From Acidobacteriota bacterium (lineage in GTDB: Bacteria > Acidobacteriota > Blastocatellia > Pyrinomonadales > Pyrinomonadaceae): a DNA stretch of 64,000 nucleotides. The translations under genes were made by a program, and so were the position numbers. The stretch's first letter is position 1. Every line of letters starts with the position of its first letter. Positions 53,615-60,545 of the stretch are shown here, piece after piece. The stretch is taken from positions 1-64,000 of the forward strand of contig JAOAPY010000024.1 in the NCBI GenBank assembly GCA_025463135.1, given 5' to 3'. The notes beneath the pieces were generated by a model. That model worked only from the letters and a program-made list of their open reading frames with translations. It ran no database searches and had not been told where the DNA came from.

Positions 53615-54445
53615 TTACTTTGATCTTCCAGCAAGACTCTTCTTCAAAATTTGCATCAGATCAACGACATTGCTTTCGGTGGCTTCTTCATCACTGCTCA
53701 TATGCACCACATTGCTGCGTTTCGCCTGTTTCTTCCTGGCCAGCTTTAACAACCGCTGTGTCTCTTCATCTGCCGCGGGGGTGAACGTCTTTTTAGACTT
53801 CTTCCGGATTAAGGTCTCGAATTTTTTGACTGCGGCCGGCGTTGCTTTTTTCTTTGCAGGCAGGTCGATGTCTTTGGGCGAACGCACCTCATCAGGGAAA
53901 CGCATCGTCTCGGCCCGCAGAATGCCATGGTCCGAAAAGATGGCGACCAAGTGTTCCTTGCCTCGCATCACAAAGGTGGCGATTCCCGCCTGGCCATCCT
54001 TTGTCATTGTTTCTGCCAGCAGCTTGTAGGCCTTTTCCGATCCGCCATCGGGTGTAAGAAAGTAGCCACGCTCAAAATAGAGCGGTGGTATGGAGTCTTC
54101 CTTTACAAACCTGGTCAAATCGATATCGCGAGTCTTGTCGGGCGCCAGTCGCTCCAGCTCTTCATCAGTCACGACCACATATTTTCCCTTGCCGATATCG
54201 TAGCCGCGGACCATTTCATCAGCATCGAGGTCCTTCTCTGTTTTTTCCGAATAGTATTTTCGCGACAACGGTTCGCCATCCGGTCCCAACATGCGCAAGG
54301 GCGCGCGACTGGAGCGGTTGGCGGGAAACAGGTTGACCGGCACACTGACCAGGCCGAACGTGATGGTGCCGGACCAGAAAGGACGACCACCTCGTTCCTC
54401 ACTCGCTTGCGTCGTACGATTCGGCTTTTTATGAGTCTTAGGCAG
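53615..54445 (-). CDS. ku: Ku DNA end-binding protein, second copy, apparent CTG start
   Basis: 276 residues if translated from CTG 54445. The conserved Ku N-terminus (GRPFWSGTITFGLVSVPVNL) lies just upstream of the first ATG/GTG-type start (GTG 54343), so a start there would delete the first conserved strand. No ATG, GTG or TTG occurs in frame between the ku1 stop and that point. The CTG overlaps the ku1 stop by eight bases and has AAGGAG seven bases upstream, so CTG initiation is the simplest reading. The body contains FVKEDSIPPLYFERGYFLTP and the C-terminal half is Lys-rich. Ku binds double-strand ends for non-homologous end joining. Confidence 0.78.
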   Translation of the reverse strand: MPKTHKKPNRTTQASEERGGRPFWSGTITFGLVSVPVNLFPANRSSRAPLRMLGPDGEPLSRKYYSEKTEKDLDADEMVRGYDIGKGKYVVVTDEELERLAPDKTRDIDLTRFVKEDSIPPLYFERGYFLTPDGGSEKAYKLLAETMTKDGQAGIATFVMRGKEHLVAIFSDHGILRAETMRFPDEVRSPKDIDLPAKKKATPAAVKKFETLIRKKSKKTFTPAADEETQRLLKLARKKQAKRSNVVHMSSDEEATESNVVDLMQILKKSLAGRSK

Positions 54446-55226
54446 CGCGCTTCTCCTTCCTGCCCTTTACGGCGGCAATGCTCTTGCTCAGAGCACTGTC
54501 GAGAGCCGTGGTCTTGCGCTTCGACTTCACCAGCTTTAGCCTGGGAGCGTGGCCTTTTGCTTTGCGCTCAATAAATTCCAAAACACGATCGCGATACTCA
54601 TCCTTGTAATCTTCCGGATTGAATTCATCGGCGAGCAGGCTGACCAGATGCCGTGCCATGCTGATCTCCTTTTGGCTGGGTGCTCGGCCTCCGGGCTTGG
54701 GAAGCTTAGCCGCTGAAATAACCTCGTCGGCGTTTCTCAAGGTCGCGAGAATCAAATAGCCATCCTGGGCCCGTAGCGCGCCGCTGTAGGCCTTGTTCCG
54801 CATAACCCAATCGGCAATTCCCTCCCTTTCGGTTTTGGCCAGCGCTTCGGCCAGGGCAAAGTAATTCTTTTCATCGCCGTCCGGAGCAAGATAGTAGGGA
54901 CGCTCGTAATACTGCTGGGCGATCTGGTCGGTAGGCACAAACTCTGTGACTGAAATCTCCCGCGAAGGTTCAGGCTCGATGGTCTGCAAATCTTCTTCGG
55001 TCAGGATCACGAACTTCCCCGGTTCCAGTTCGTAGGCCTTTTTGATTTCCGCCGCGGGGACTTCCTCGCCCCCATCCTGTTTCACCATGTGTTGCTTAAC
55101 CCTTTGATGACGACCATCAAGAATGTTAAAGCGCACGTTTCGATCAGTCACCGCTGAATAGAGTTTGACTGGGATCTTGTTGGTACCGATTTTGATTTGA
55201 CCTTTCCAGATCGAACGGGCTGCCAT
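54438..55226 (-). CDS. ku: Ku DNA end-binding protein, first copy
   Basis: 262 residues, with the canonical Ku start ARSIWKGQIKIGTNKIPVKL and the beta-barrel region FNILDGRHQRVKQHMVKQDG. The bridge segment QQYYERPYYLAPDGDEKNYF and the C-terminal helical region (ARHLVSLLADEFNPEDYKDE) follow. The final part is Lys/Arg-rich (KSIAAVKGRKEKRAA), a likely DNA-binding extension. ku1 and ku2 differ clearly through their length, so they are old paralogues and not a recent duplication. Bacteria with two Ku genes can use heterodimers; that is inference here. Confidence 0.92.
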   Translation of the reverse strand: MAARSIWKGQIKIGTNKIPVKLYSAVTDRNVRFNILDGRHQRVKQHMVKQDGGEEVPAAEIKKAYELEPGKFVILTEEDLQTIEPEPSREISVTEFVPTDQIAQQYYERPYYLAPDGDEKNYFALAEALAKTEREGIADWVMRNKAYSGALRAQDGYLILATLRNADEVISAAKLPKPGGRAPSQKEISMARHLVSLLADEFNPEDYKDEYRDRVLEFIERKAKGHAPRLKLVKSKRKTTALDSALSKSIAAVKGRKEKRAA

Positions 55227-55270
55227 ATTCTTCGCCTCGATTCGCCGCTTGCCGGCGGGAGTGGCACACT

Positions 55271-55504
55271 TCAGTCGGTCGTACCATCACAGTCAAAACA
55301 AGTCACACAAACGGTGACCGTCTCACGCACCTGCACACAATCTGAGCAGTGCGGTCCATCGCAATCGGCACAGCGAACTTCCGTCTCATATAAATACAAT
55401 TGACTGCACGCCGGACAGATTTCTGTACCAGCTTCGAGCCACCATGGTTTCATCATTCCCAATTTAGCCACTTCAAGATCAGCTTTAAGCAGTTCTCGTT
55501 CCAC
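55271..55504 (-). CDS. Small cysteine-rich, zinc-ribbon-like protein
   Basis: 77 residues with a dense series of Cys pairs: CPAC, CADC, CSDC, CVTCFDC (residues about 30-72). The CxxC spacing suggests two interleaved zinc sites, as in zinc-ribbon or FYVE/RING-like folds. The start is GTG with no clear ribosome site, and an internal ATG-ATG pair is an alternative. It is 44 bases upstream of ku1 on the same strand. Role unknown; a DNA- or protein-binding partner of Ku is conceivable but unsupported by anything except position. Confidence 0.6.
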   Translation of the reverse strand: MERELLKADLEVAKLGMMKPWWLEAGTEICPACSQLYLYETEVRCADCDGPHCSDCVQVRETVTVCVTCFDCDGTTD

Positions 55505-55594
55505 AGTCGTGAGAACGCACGATAAAAACCTGTCAAGTGGACCACGCGCTGGTTCACTATGTCAGGGATTCAATTCGGATAGTGATGAATCCGA

Positions 55595-55748
55595 GTCTCA
55601 TTCTCACCCGGTTTCAACGGGGTGACTTGCCGCTCACTCGAATTGCTCAACCGTTTTTACGGTTTTTGACTGGGGCAGATGAACCGTTAAAACGGTTACG
55701 TAATCGGCAAGTCCCCTGCGCACCCGCTTGAAACCGGATGTGAATGAC
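55595..55748. repeat. Nested palindromic element, family B copy 3
   Basis: The outer arms are CTCATTCTCACCCGGTTTCA (from 55597) and CCCGCTTGAAACCGGATGTG (55723-55742). The inner arms AACCGTTTTTACGGTTT (55649-55665) and AACCGTTAAAACGGTT (55682-55697) pair with small changes. It lies in the 444-base gap before the next gene; the rest of the gap shows nothing. Confidence 0.88.
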
Positions 55749-55948
55749 ATGAAGAACACTTAGTTCCACTTCACTTGTGTCCCGGCTGAATCCCCATGGT
55801 GCAGATTGAGAACTCAAGCTGAACCGGTACTTGCTCTTCTTTCTAATTGCTAAACCAGCATCGGGTCTGTATGATTTGCCAGTCTGAAGTGCCCACCCGA
55901 AAGCACTACAATCCAAAATCAAACAGAAATACAGGAGAGACCACTGGA

Positions 55949-56296
55949 ATGCTGAAAAAGAAATTCGGTAGAATTACGCTGCTTACTTGTGCGCTGGTTC
56001 TTATGAGCTTTGCCGCGAGCTACGCCCACACTCAGGTCAGCTACACCTTCAAGGTGCATAACAAAAGCAAGAACAAGATCGTGAAGCTGTTGGCGTCTGA
56101 AGACGGCAAGGCCTATGCGAAGTTCGACATCGGCGATGGTATTGCTGGCGGCGAGACCGCCACGCTCGAATGGGATAAATCGACCGACAACGGGAACTGT
56201 GAATGGCATTTCAAGGCGGTGTTTGATGATGCCGAGGAGTCAGAACCGGCTACCTTCGACTTTTGTGAGAAGAATTTGGTGTTGGAATTTAATTAA
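55949..56296 (+). CDS. Small secreted protein of unknown function
   Basis: 115 residues. The signal peptide is FGRITLLTCALVLMSFAASYAH, ending near residue 27. The mature part is beta-rich (QVSYTFKVHNKSKNKIVKLL, then AGGETATLEWDKSTDNGNCE) and has two cysteines (NCEWHF, FDFCEK) that could form one disulfide. The ribosome site is AGGAGAGACCACTGG. The frame is open upstream to 55847, but without a ribosome site. It is followed by an intrinsic terminator, so it is a single-gene unit. I do not recognise the family. Confidence 0.75.
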   Translation: MLKKKFGRITLLTCALVLMSFAASYAHTQVSYTFKVHNKSKNKIVKLLASEDGKAYAKFDIGDGIAGGETATLEWDKSTDNGNCEWHFKAVFDDAEESEPATFDFCEKNLVLEFN

Positions 56297-56328
56297 GTAG
56301 TTCAGCACTTTTCGCAATCCCAAAAGAT

Positions 56329-56363
56329 AAGGCCCCTGCCGATTTACGGTAGGGCCTTTTCGT
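56329..56363 (+). terminator. Intrinsic terminator downstream of the small secreted protein
   Basis: AAGGCCCCTGCCG and CGGTAGGGCCTT form a stem with one bulge and one G-T pair around an ATTTA loop, followed by TTCGTTT. It ends transcription from 55949 and lies about 100 bases before the convergent tRNA. Confidence 0.85.
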
Positions 56364-56461
56364 TTGCGGGAACCTTGTGCCTTATGATTCGCGGACGGAA
56401 GTCGTCCCTACCTAAAGAAATACGGCTGCCAATTCCGGCAGCCGTAATTTCTTCATATTAA

Positions 56462-56538
<77 letters not shown>

Positions 56539-56725
56539 ACATCAGCGAGTTGGATTCTAGGTGAGCAGCCTGTGAGAGTCAACCGAAGGGCAGGCGAAGG
56601 AATAGAGTTCCGTAAGGAGTTATGACTGCAAACTGCCTTATTTGTCTTTCACTTTCCATTTTTCATTTGGCATTTATCATTCGCGGATTCAACTTGGAAG
56701 TGCGACAGAAAATCGTTTATCGCTT

Positions 56726-56902
56726 CGCCCAGAGGGGCGAGATGTTTATAGCCGGAGGTCCTTTCGTTTCTCCAAAGCTCCGTAGGTGCGCGATTGCTTT
56801 TTGCCCGCCCCGGCGAAGTTTCTGCTGCCGGGTTTCGCTCCTAGCGGGGCGAGATCTTTGGGCCTGCGCTCCTGGCTATAAACATCTCGCTCCTCTGGAG
56901 CG
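56726..56902. repeat. Nested palindromic element, family A copy 3
   Basis: The outer arms are GGGGCGAGATGTTTATAGCC (56735-56754) and GGCTATAAACATCTCGCTCC (56874-56893), near-perfect. An inner CCTAGCGGGGCGAGATCTTT unit repeats the arm once more. It is located between the tRNA and arsC. No other feature is seen in 56539-56940. Confidence 0.87.
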
Positions 56903-56940
56903 AAAACGAGTTCAACTGTTTGCACTTCAAGTTGAAGCCA

Positions 56941-57372
56941 CTATTGATGATTGGCTGTTTCGACAACAAACTCTCGAAGACGCGCTCCTATCTCATCGCG
57001 CACGCGGCGAAAGACGGCCAGCCGATCCGATTCATCCCCCTGGGCCAGGGCCGGGTCCTCAAAGCTCCAATGGATACGTTGCGTGTGGCCCGGAAAAACC
57101 GGACAGAGTTCGTTCGCGTTATCGCAGACCGTAATTACGTAGTCGAACTCCCGCTCGACGAATTCATCGACCGACTTTGAATGCTGGGTCGATATGTCGA
57201 TGCCGATCTCATGCATTGCGGCGATGGCTTCCGATCGCACACTGGTCGGCGAAACACCTGCGCTGGCAACTTCGAAACAATCGCCTCCCAGCTGTCGCAA
57301 TAACCCTTCGGCCATTTGGCTGCGCGCGGAATTGCCGGTGCACAAGATTAGTACTCGTATTGGATCAGTCAC
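56941..57372 (-). CDS. arsC: Arsenate reductase, thioredoxin-coupled low-molecular-weight phosphatase type
   Basis: 143 residues from GTG 57372. The phosphate-binding P-loop is CTGNSAR (C11 to R17), and the second and third redox cysteines are C83 and C90 (TVCDNANELC), the standard triad of this ArsC class. It reduces arsenate to arsenite. The start is chosen by GAGGGAACAG upstream and overlaps the aquaporin stop by eight bases. The frame is open to 57465, but inside the aquaporin gene. Confidence 0.95.
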   Translation of the reverse strand: MTDPIRVLILCTGNSARSQMAEGLLRQLGGDCFEVASAGVSPTSVRSEAIAAMHEIGIDISTQHSKSVDEFVEREFDYVITVCDNANELCPVFPGHTQRIHWSFEDPALAQGDESDRLAVFRRVRDEIGARLREFVVETANHQ

Positions 57373-58081
57373 CTGTTCCCTCTTTCGAAACCGCGAGTCG
57401 CTGTGGGCCAAGCAGCCAGCTAAACAAGAGCGTGGCCGCCGCGGCGCCAACCAATTGCGACACAATGAACCCGGGAGTATCCGCGGGACGCACTCCTGTA
57501 AAAGTATCGCTGGCAGAGCGCGCCAGGGTCACTGCCGGATTAGCGAAAGACGTCGACGAGGTAAACCAGTAGGCCGCGGTGATGTAAGCCGCAACCGCGA
57601 ACGGCACCGTCAGCCTTGGCGTTGCTTGCCCGTCACCCCGGACAGCGGCGCTGCCATGGATCACGGCCAACAATCCAAAGGTCGCCACCAACTCGCCAAG
57701 CAATTGCCCACCACCGGAGCGAACGTGACGGGAAGCGAAGAAAAGCGGTAGACCAAACATCAAATGCGCGAGAGCCACACCCGCAAAGGCTCCTGCAAGT
57801 TGAGCCGCGACATAGGCAGGAAGATCGCGCCATGCAAGCTTTCCCAGCCAAGCCTCTGCCAGAGAAACCACGGGATTCAGGTGGGCGCCTGAAATTGGAC
57901 CAAACGCAAGAATGAGGGCCAGCAGGGCCGCGCCAGTGGCAACCGTGTTGGCTAGCAGTGCAAGAGCCACGTTACCACCCGCTAGCCGCTCACCCATGAT
58001 TCCTGAACCAACCACGGCAGCCAAAAGCAGCGCAGTGCCAATACCTTCGGCGACTAGCCGGCGCGGCAAGTTCTGTCTCAC
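57365..58081 (-). CDS. aqpS: Aquaporin (MIP) family channel, arsenite-efflux type
   Basis: 238 residues with six membrane segments. The two half-helix motifs are GAHLNPVVSLA (NPV in place of NPA) near residue 63 and FANPAVTLARS near 175. In Sinorhizobium, an aquaporin of this kind (AqpS) next to arsR and arsC lets arsenite leave the cell; the gene order here makes the same role likely. Its first 4 bases overlap the end of arsI. Confidence 0.9.
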   Translation of the reverse strand: MRQNLPRRLVAEGIGTALLLAAVVGSGIMGERLAGGNVALALLANTVATGAALLALILAFGPISGAHLNPVVSLAEAWLGKLAWRDLPAYVAAQLAGAFAGVALAHLMFGLPLFFASRHVRSGGGQLLGELVATFGLLAVIHGSAAVRGDGQATPRLTVPFAVAAYITAAYWFTSSTSFANPAVTLARSASDTFTGVRPADTPGFIVSQLVGAAAATLLFSWLLGPQRLAVSKEGTGD

Positions 58082-58620
58082 CGCGCAATTCCTACGGGCG
58101 CCGGCGAGCAGCAGGAAGCATCAGGTGTCGCAGACGATGCGGAGGCTTCGCGCGATCCGGTTTCCGCCGGCGAGCTTGTAACCTTGTCGCCGCATTCGCA
58201 GGACGCCGTCTCGGCCAGGTGGTCTTTCAGCACAACAAATACTTCCCACTCGTTGCCGTCCGGATCGCGTACCCAGGCTTTGTCCTGAAGCGCATAACAA
58301 CAACTGGTTTGCATTTCGTCGCGCGGCAACAAGCCAACCTGGATCCAGCGCTCACGCACCGCGTACACGTCCTCAGTCGAAGCGACCTGAATACCCAGGT
58401 GTGACAACGCGCCCCGGCCTGTAAAGCCGGCTTGGTTGATCGTAAGGTTCAGCGGCGGGTTCTGGACGTCGAACTTGGCATAGCCGGTGCGCACCTTGCT
58501 CGGCTCGATGCCCCACAACTTTCGATAAAATTCCAGACTCTGCTCTACATTGCTGACATTCAGGGCCAGGTGGGCTTTCAGCGCCTGGACTGGTTGATTT
58601 TGCGTGCCGTTAATCATCAT
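58078..58620 (-). CDS. arsI: ArsI/CadI-family VOC protein, probable C-As lyase
   Basis: 180 residues. The VOC fold begins AHLALNVSNVEQSLEFYRKL. Metal-site residues of the family are H17 (KAHLAL), H74 (LSHLGIQ) and E126 (NEWEVF). The vicinal cysteine pair C107-C108 (QTSCCYAL) is the thiol pair used for trivalent organoarsenicals in ArsI. Extra C-terminal Cys clusters (CECGDK, DASCCSP) may bind arsenic. ArsI cleaves the carbon-arsenic bond of methylarsenite; CadI homologues with cadmium roles are an alternative. The start at 58620 has GAGGGAGCAAC upstream. Confidence 0.88.
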   Translation of the reverse strand: MMINGTQNQPVQALKAHLALNVSNVEQSLEFYRKLWGIEPSKVRTGYAKFDVQNPPLNLTINQAGFTGRGALSHLGIQVASTEDVYAVRERWIQVGLLPRDEMQTSCCYALQDKAWVRDPDGNEWEVFVVLKDHLAETASCECGDKVTSSPAETGSREASASSATPDASCCSPAPVGIAR

Positions 58621-58645
58621 GTTGCTCCCTCGTTTAATTTGTTCG

Positions 58646-58724
58646 TATTTGCTTATGCAAATATGTAACGCAGAATAAGTCTGCATCACATATATGTCAA
58701 GTCAAATATGAAATCGTGTATAAT
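58646..58724. promoter_or_regulatory. Divergent arsR-arsI control region with ArsR-like operators
   Basis: For arsI (minus strand): TTGACA (58700-58695), a 17-base spacer, TATTCT (58677-58672). For arsR (plus strand): TATAAT at 58719-58724, without a good -35. Two dyads are visible: TATTTGCTTATGCAAATA (58647-58664) and CATATATGTCAAGTCAAATATG-like (58689-58710), both overlapping the promoters, as expected for ArsR operators. Confidence 0.75.
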
Positions 58725-58731
58725 ACGCGGC

Positions 58732-59124
58732 GTGAAGCAAAAGCCTGTGGATATGGAGTTGTTCTTTCTGGCGCTGGCGGACCGCACGCGGCTGCGGCTG
58801 CTTAGCCTGATCGGCGAAGACGAGGTTTGTGTCTGCTTCTTTGTGGAAGTATTGAAGACCAACCAGCCAAAGATCAGCCGGCACCTGGCGTATTTGCGAA
58901 AGGCCGGCCTGGTCAGCGCCAGGCGCCAGGGAAAATGGATGCACTATCGCATTACCCGGCCGCACGAAATACATGCCCAGAGAATCTTTGAGCAGGTCAT
59001 GACCTGGCTCAGAGACGATAACGAAATGCGGAAGGATCGCGAGCGCCTGGTGAGTCTGTGTTGTTCACCGCGCCCGCCCGTACTGATCCAGGGTGCGCCG
59101 CGTCCGGCTCGGGTGGTGACGTGA
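58732..59124 (+). CDS. arsR: ArsR-family arsenic-responsive repressor
   Basis: 130 residues from GTG 58732. The winged-helix region is ELFFLALADRTRLRLLSLIG, then KTNQPKISRHLAYLRKAGLV (recognition helix) and the wing GKWMHYRI. The metal site on helix 3 is VCVC (C33, C35), equivalent to the ELCVCDL motif of ArsR. A further CC pair is at the C-terminus (VSLCCSP). The open frame extends upstream to ATG 58708, but this contains the TATAAT box. With TATAAT at 58719-58724 transcription would begin near 58731, so the message may be nearly leaderless. Divergent to arsI. Confidence 0.93.
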   Translation: MKQKPVDMELFFLALADRTRLRLLSLIGEDEVCVCFFVEVLKTNQPKISRHLAYLRKAGLVSARRQGKWMHYRITRPHEIHAQRIFEQVMTWLRDDNEMRKDRERLVSLCCSPRPPVLIQGAPRPARVVT

Positions 59125-59162
59125 CGATAGCCTTATAGATCAATCGTCCAGTCCGGGAAGGA

Positions 59163-59301
59163 CAGTAAGGAAGGGGACCCTGTCCCCGCTCAACTTACAA
59201 AACAATCAAGCAGGACACAACAAGTGCAGGCAAAGCTGAGAGGTCTAATTGTCAGTTGAATGTTTGCCAGCTTGAGCGGGGACAGGGTCCCCCTTCCTGA
59301 C
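59163..59301. repeat. Inverted repeat with GGGGACCCTGTCCCC arms, family F
   Basis: GGAAGGGGACCCTGTCCCCG (59169-59188) and CGGGGACAGGGTCCCCCTTC (59277-59296) face each other across about 90 bases. Each arm has its own internal palindrome. It lies between arsR and the DUF2071 gene, whose open frame runs into it. Confidence 0.83.
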
Positions 59302-59328
59302 TTGCCCGGTGCTAACTGGATTTTTCTA

Positions 59329-60072
59329 ATGGTAAAGCCACTAACTGAACGCGATCGGATTGCTGCACGCGAGCAGCCGAAGGGGCGGCCGCTGATGCAT
59401 CAAAGCTGGGGCGAGCTGCTGTTCATGCACTGGCGTATTGATCCCGTGTTGCTCCGCCCGCTCATGCCACAAAAACTGGAGCTGGATCTATTCGACGGCT
59501 CAGCCTGGATTGCAATTGTGCCCTTTACGATGTGGAACACACGGGCGCTGTTCCTGCCACCAATCCCTGGAATCAGCGCTATGCACGAATTGAATGTGCG
59601 GACCTATGTCTACTATGACGGCGTGCCGGGCGTTTGGTTCTTCTCTTTGGATTGCACCAGCGCCGCGGCGGTGTTGGGAGCGCGCACAACATATTTCCTG
59701 CCTTATTACAACGCCGACATTAAAATAGGAGAGGAAGACGCAACCGTTGACTACTCGTTGACCCGGACGGAAGATCCGCCGGCGGAATTCCACGCCAGAT
59801 GGACCATCGGCGAAAGCCTGCCGGAAGCAAAACCTGATTCGCTCGAGTTCTTTCTAACCGAACGTTACTGCCTTTACAGCGAACACCGCGGAAGGATCTA
59901 CCGCGCACGCATTCATCATCAGCCCTGGCCCCTGCGACGGGCGGAAATCTCGAAGCTGAACTCGACGATGATTGAGGCTTTGGGCCTGGAAACTCCGGAA
60001 GGCGATCCCTTGCTGCACTATGCGAAAGAACTGAAGGTCGACATCTGGTCGCTCAAAACGTTGTCAGGTTAG
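59329..60072 (+). CDS. DUF2071 (YqjF-like) family protein
   Basis: 247 residues from the ATG at 59329. The landmark segments are SWGELLFMHWRIDPVLLRPL, FDGSAWIAIVPFTMWNTRAL and NVRTYVYYDGVPGVWFFSLD, all of the DUF2071 family, which belongs to the acetoacetate-decarboxylase-like fold. The catalytic Lys of acetoacetate decarboxylase is not obvious, so enzyme activity cannot be claimed. The upstream extension to 59260 lies in a repeat. The last codon overlaps the end of a small opposite-strand gene. Confidence 0.9.
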   Translation: MVKPLTERDRIAAREQPKGRPLMHQSWGELLFMHWRIDPVLLRPLMPQKLELDLFDGSAWIAIVPFTMWNTRALFLPPIPGISAMHELNVRTYVYYDGVPGVWFFSLDCTSAAAVLGARTTYFLPYYNADIKIGEEDATVDYSLTRTEDPPAEFHARWTIGESLPEAKPDSLEFFLTERYCLYSEHRGRIYRARIHHQPWPLRRAEISKLNSTMIEALGLETPEGDPLLHYAKELKVDIWSLKTLSG

Positions 60073-60302
60073 CCTGGGGTCTGGACCCGTGATAATTTTG
60101 CTGCATGTTCGATCGCAGCCTTCGACTTCTCCGCATGTTCCAGCGCCAGGATCAAGAGGCCTTCGACAACCGCTCTGTCGGTGGCGTTGAGCCGGGTTTG
60201 CGCGATGAGGCGTTCGCTTGCTTCGATGTGCCGCCAGGCCACGCGCAACAGGTCCACGACTTCCAGCCTGGATCTCCTGGTTTGTGGCTTCGGCGCGCTC
60301 AT
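60069..60302 (-). CDS. Possible small helical protein
   Basis: 77 residues: an Arg-rich N-terminus (PKPQTRRSRLEVVDLLRVAW), then helical stretches (IEASERLIAQTRLNATDRAV). There are no cysteines and no membrane segment. It converges on DUF2071 with a four-base overlap. The frame has a protein-like amino-acid make-up, but no clear ribosome site and no recognised family. Confidence 0.4.
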   Translation of the reverse strand: MSAPKPQTRRSRLEVVDLLRVAWRHIEASERLIAQTRLNATDRAVVEGLLILALEHAEKSKAAIEHAAKLSRVQTPG

Positions 60303-60383
60303 CTTGTTTTTATTCTGTGCTGCATCCTACACGTGAGACGCCGTCCTGTCTACGGGCTGCACCTAAAAGGCACTGGTGCAGTT

Positions 60384-60443
60384 TGAGTTTGCGAAGCCTA
60401 GACGGCATCGAACGCGGTCGCAAACTAACAGTTTGCGATACGA
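60384..60443. repeat. Family H half-element
   Basis: TCGCAAACTAACAGTTTGCG (60418-60437) is an almost complete palindrome and resembles the right arm at 33216-33234. A loose left arm, GTTTGAGTTTGCG, lies 34 bases before it. The gap 60303-60545 has no gene. Confidence 0.55.
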
Positions 60444-60545
60444 CATCGAATCGGGCATTAGCCATTAAAAGAAACAACACGCAATCAGGCGAAGAGGTTA
60501 GAATCGCCTTCCAAAACGCACAGCGGATTAGCGAGGGACAAATAA

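Noticed and set aside
53615-54343. ku2 as an N-terminally truncated pseudogene starting at GTG 54343
   Set aside because: The missing N-terminal strand is encoded intact just upstream in the same frame and a good ribosome site with CTG precedes it. A pseudogene remains possible but is the less simple reading.
54169-54402. A frame giving a 77-residue protein in the ku2 5' region
   Set aside because: It is an out-of-frame reading of the Ku N-terminus. The Ku frame carries the conserved strand.
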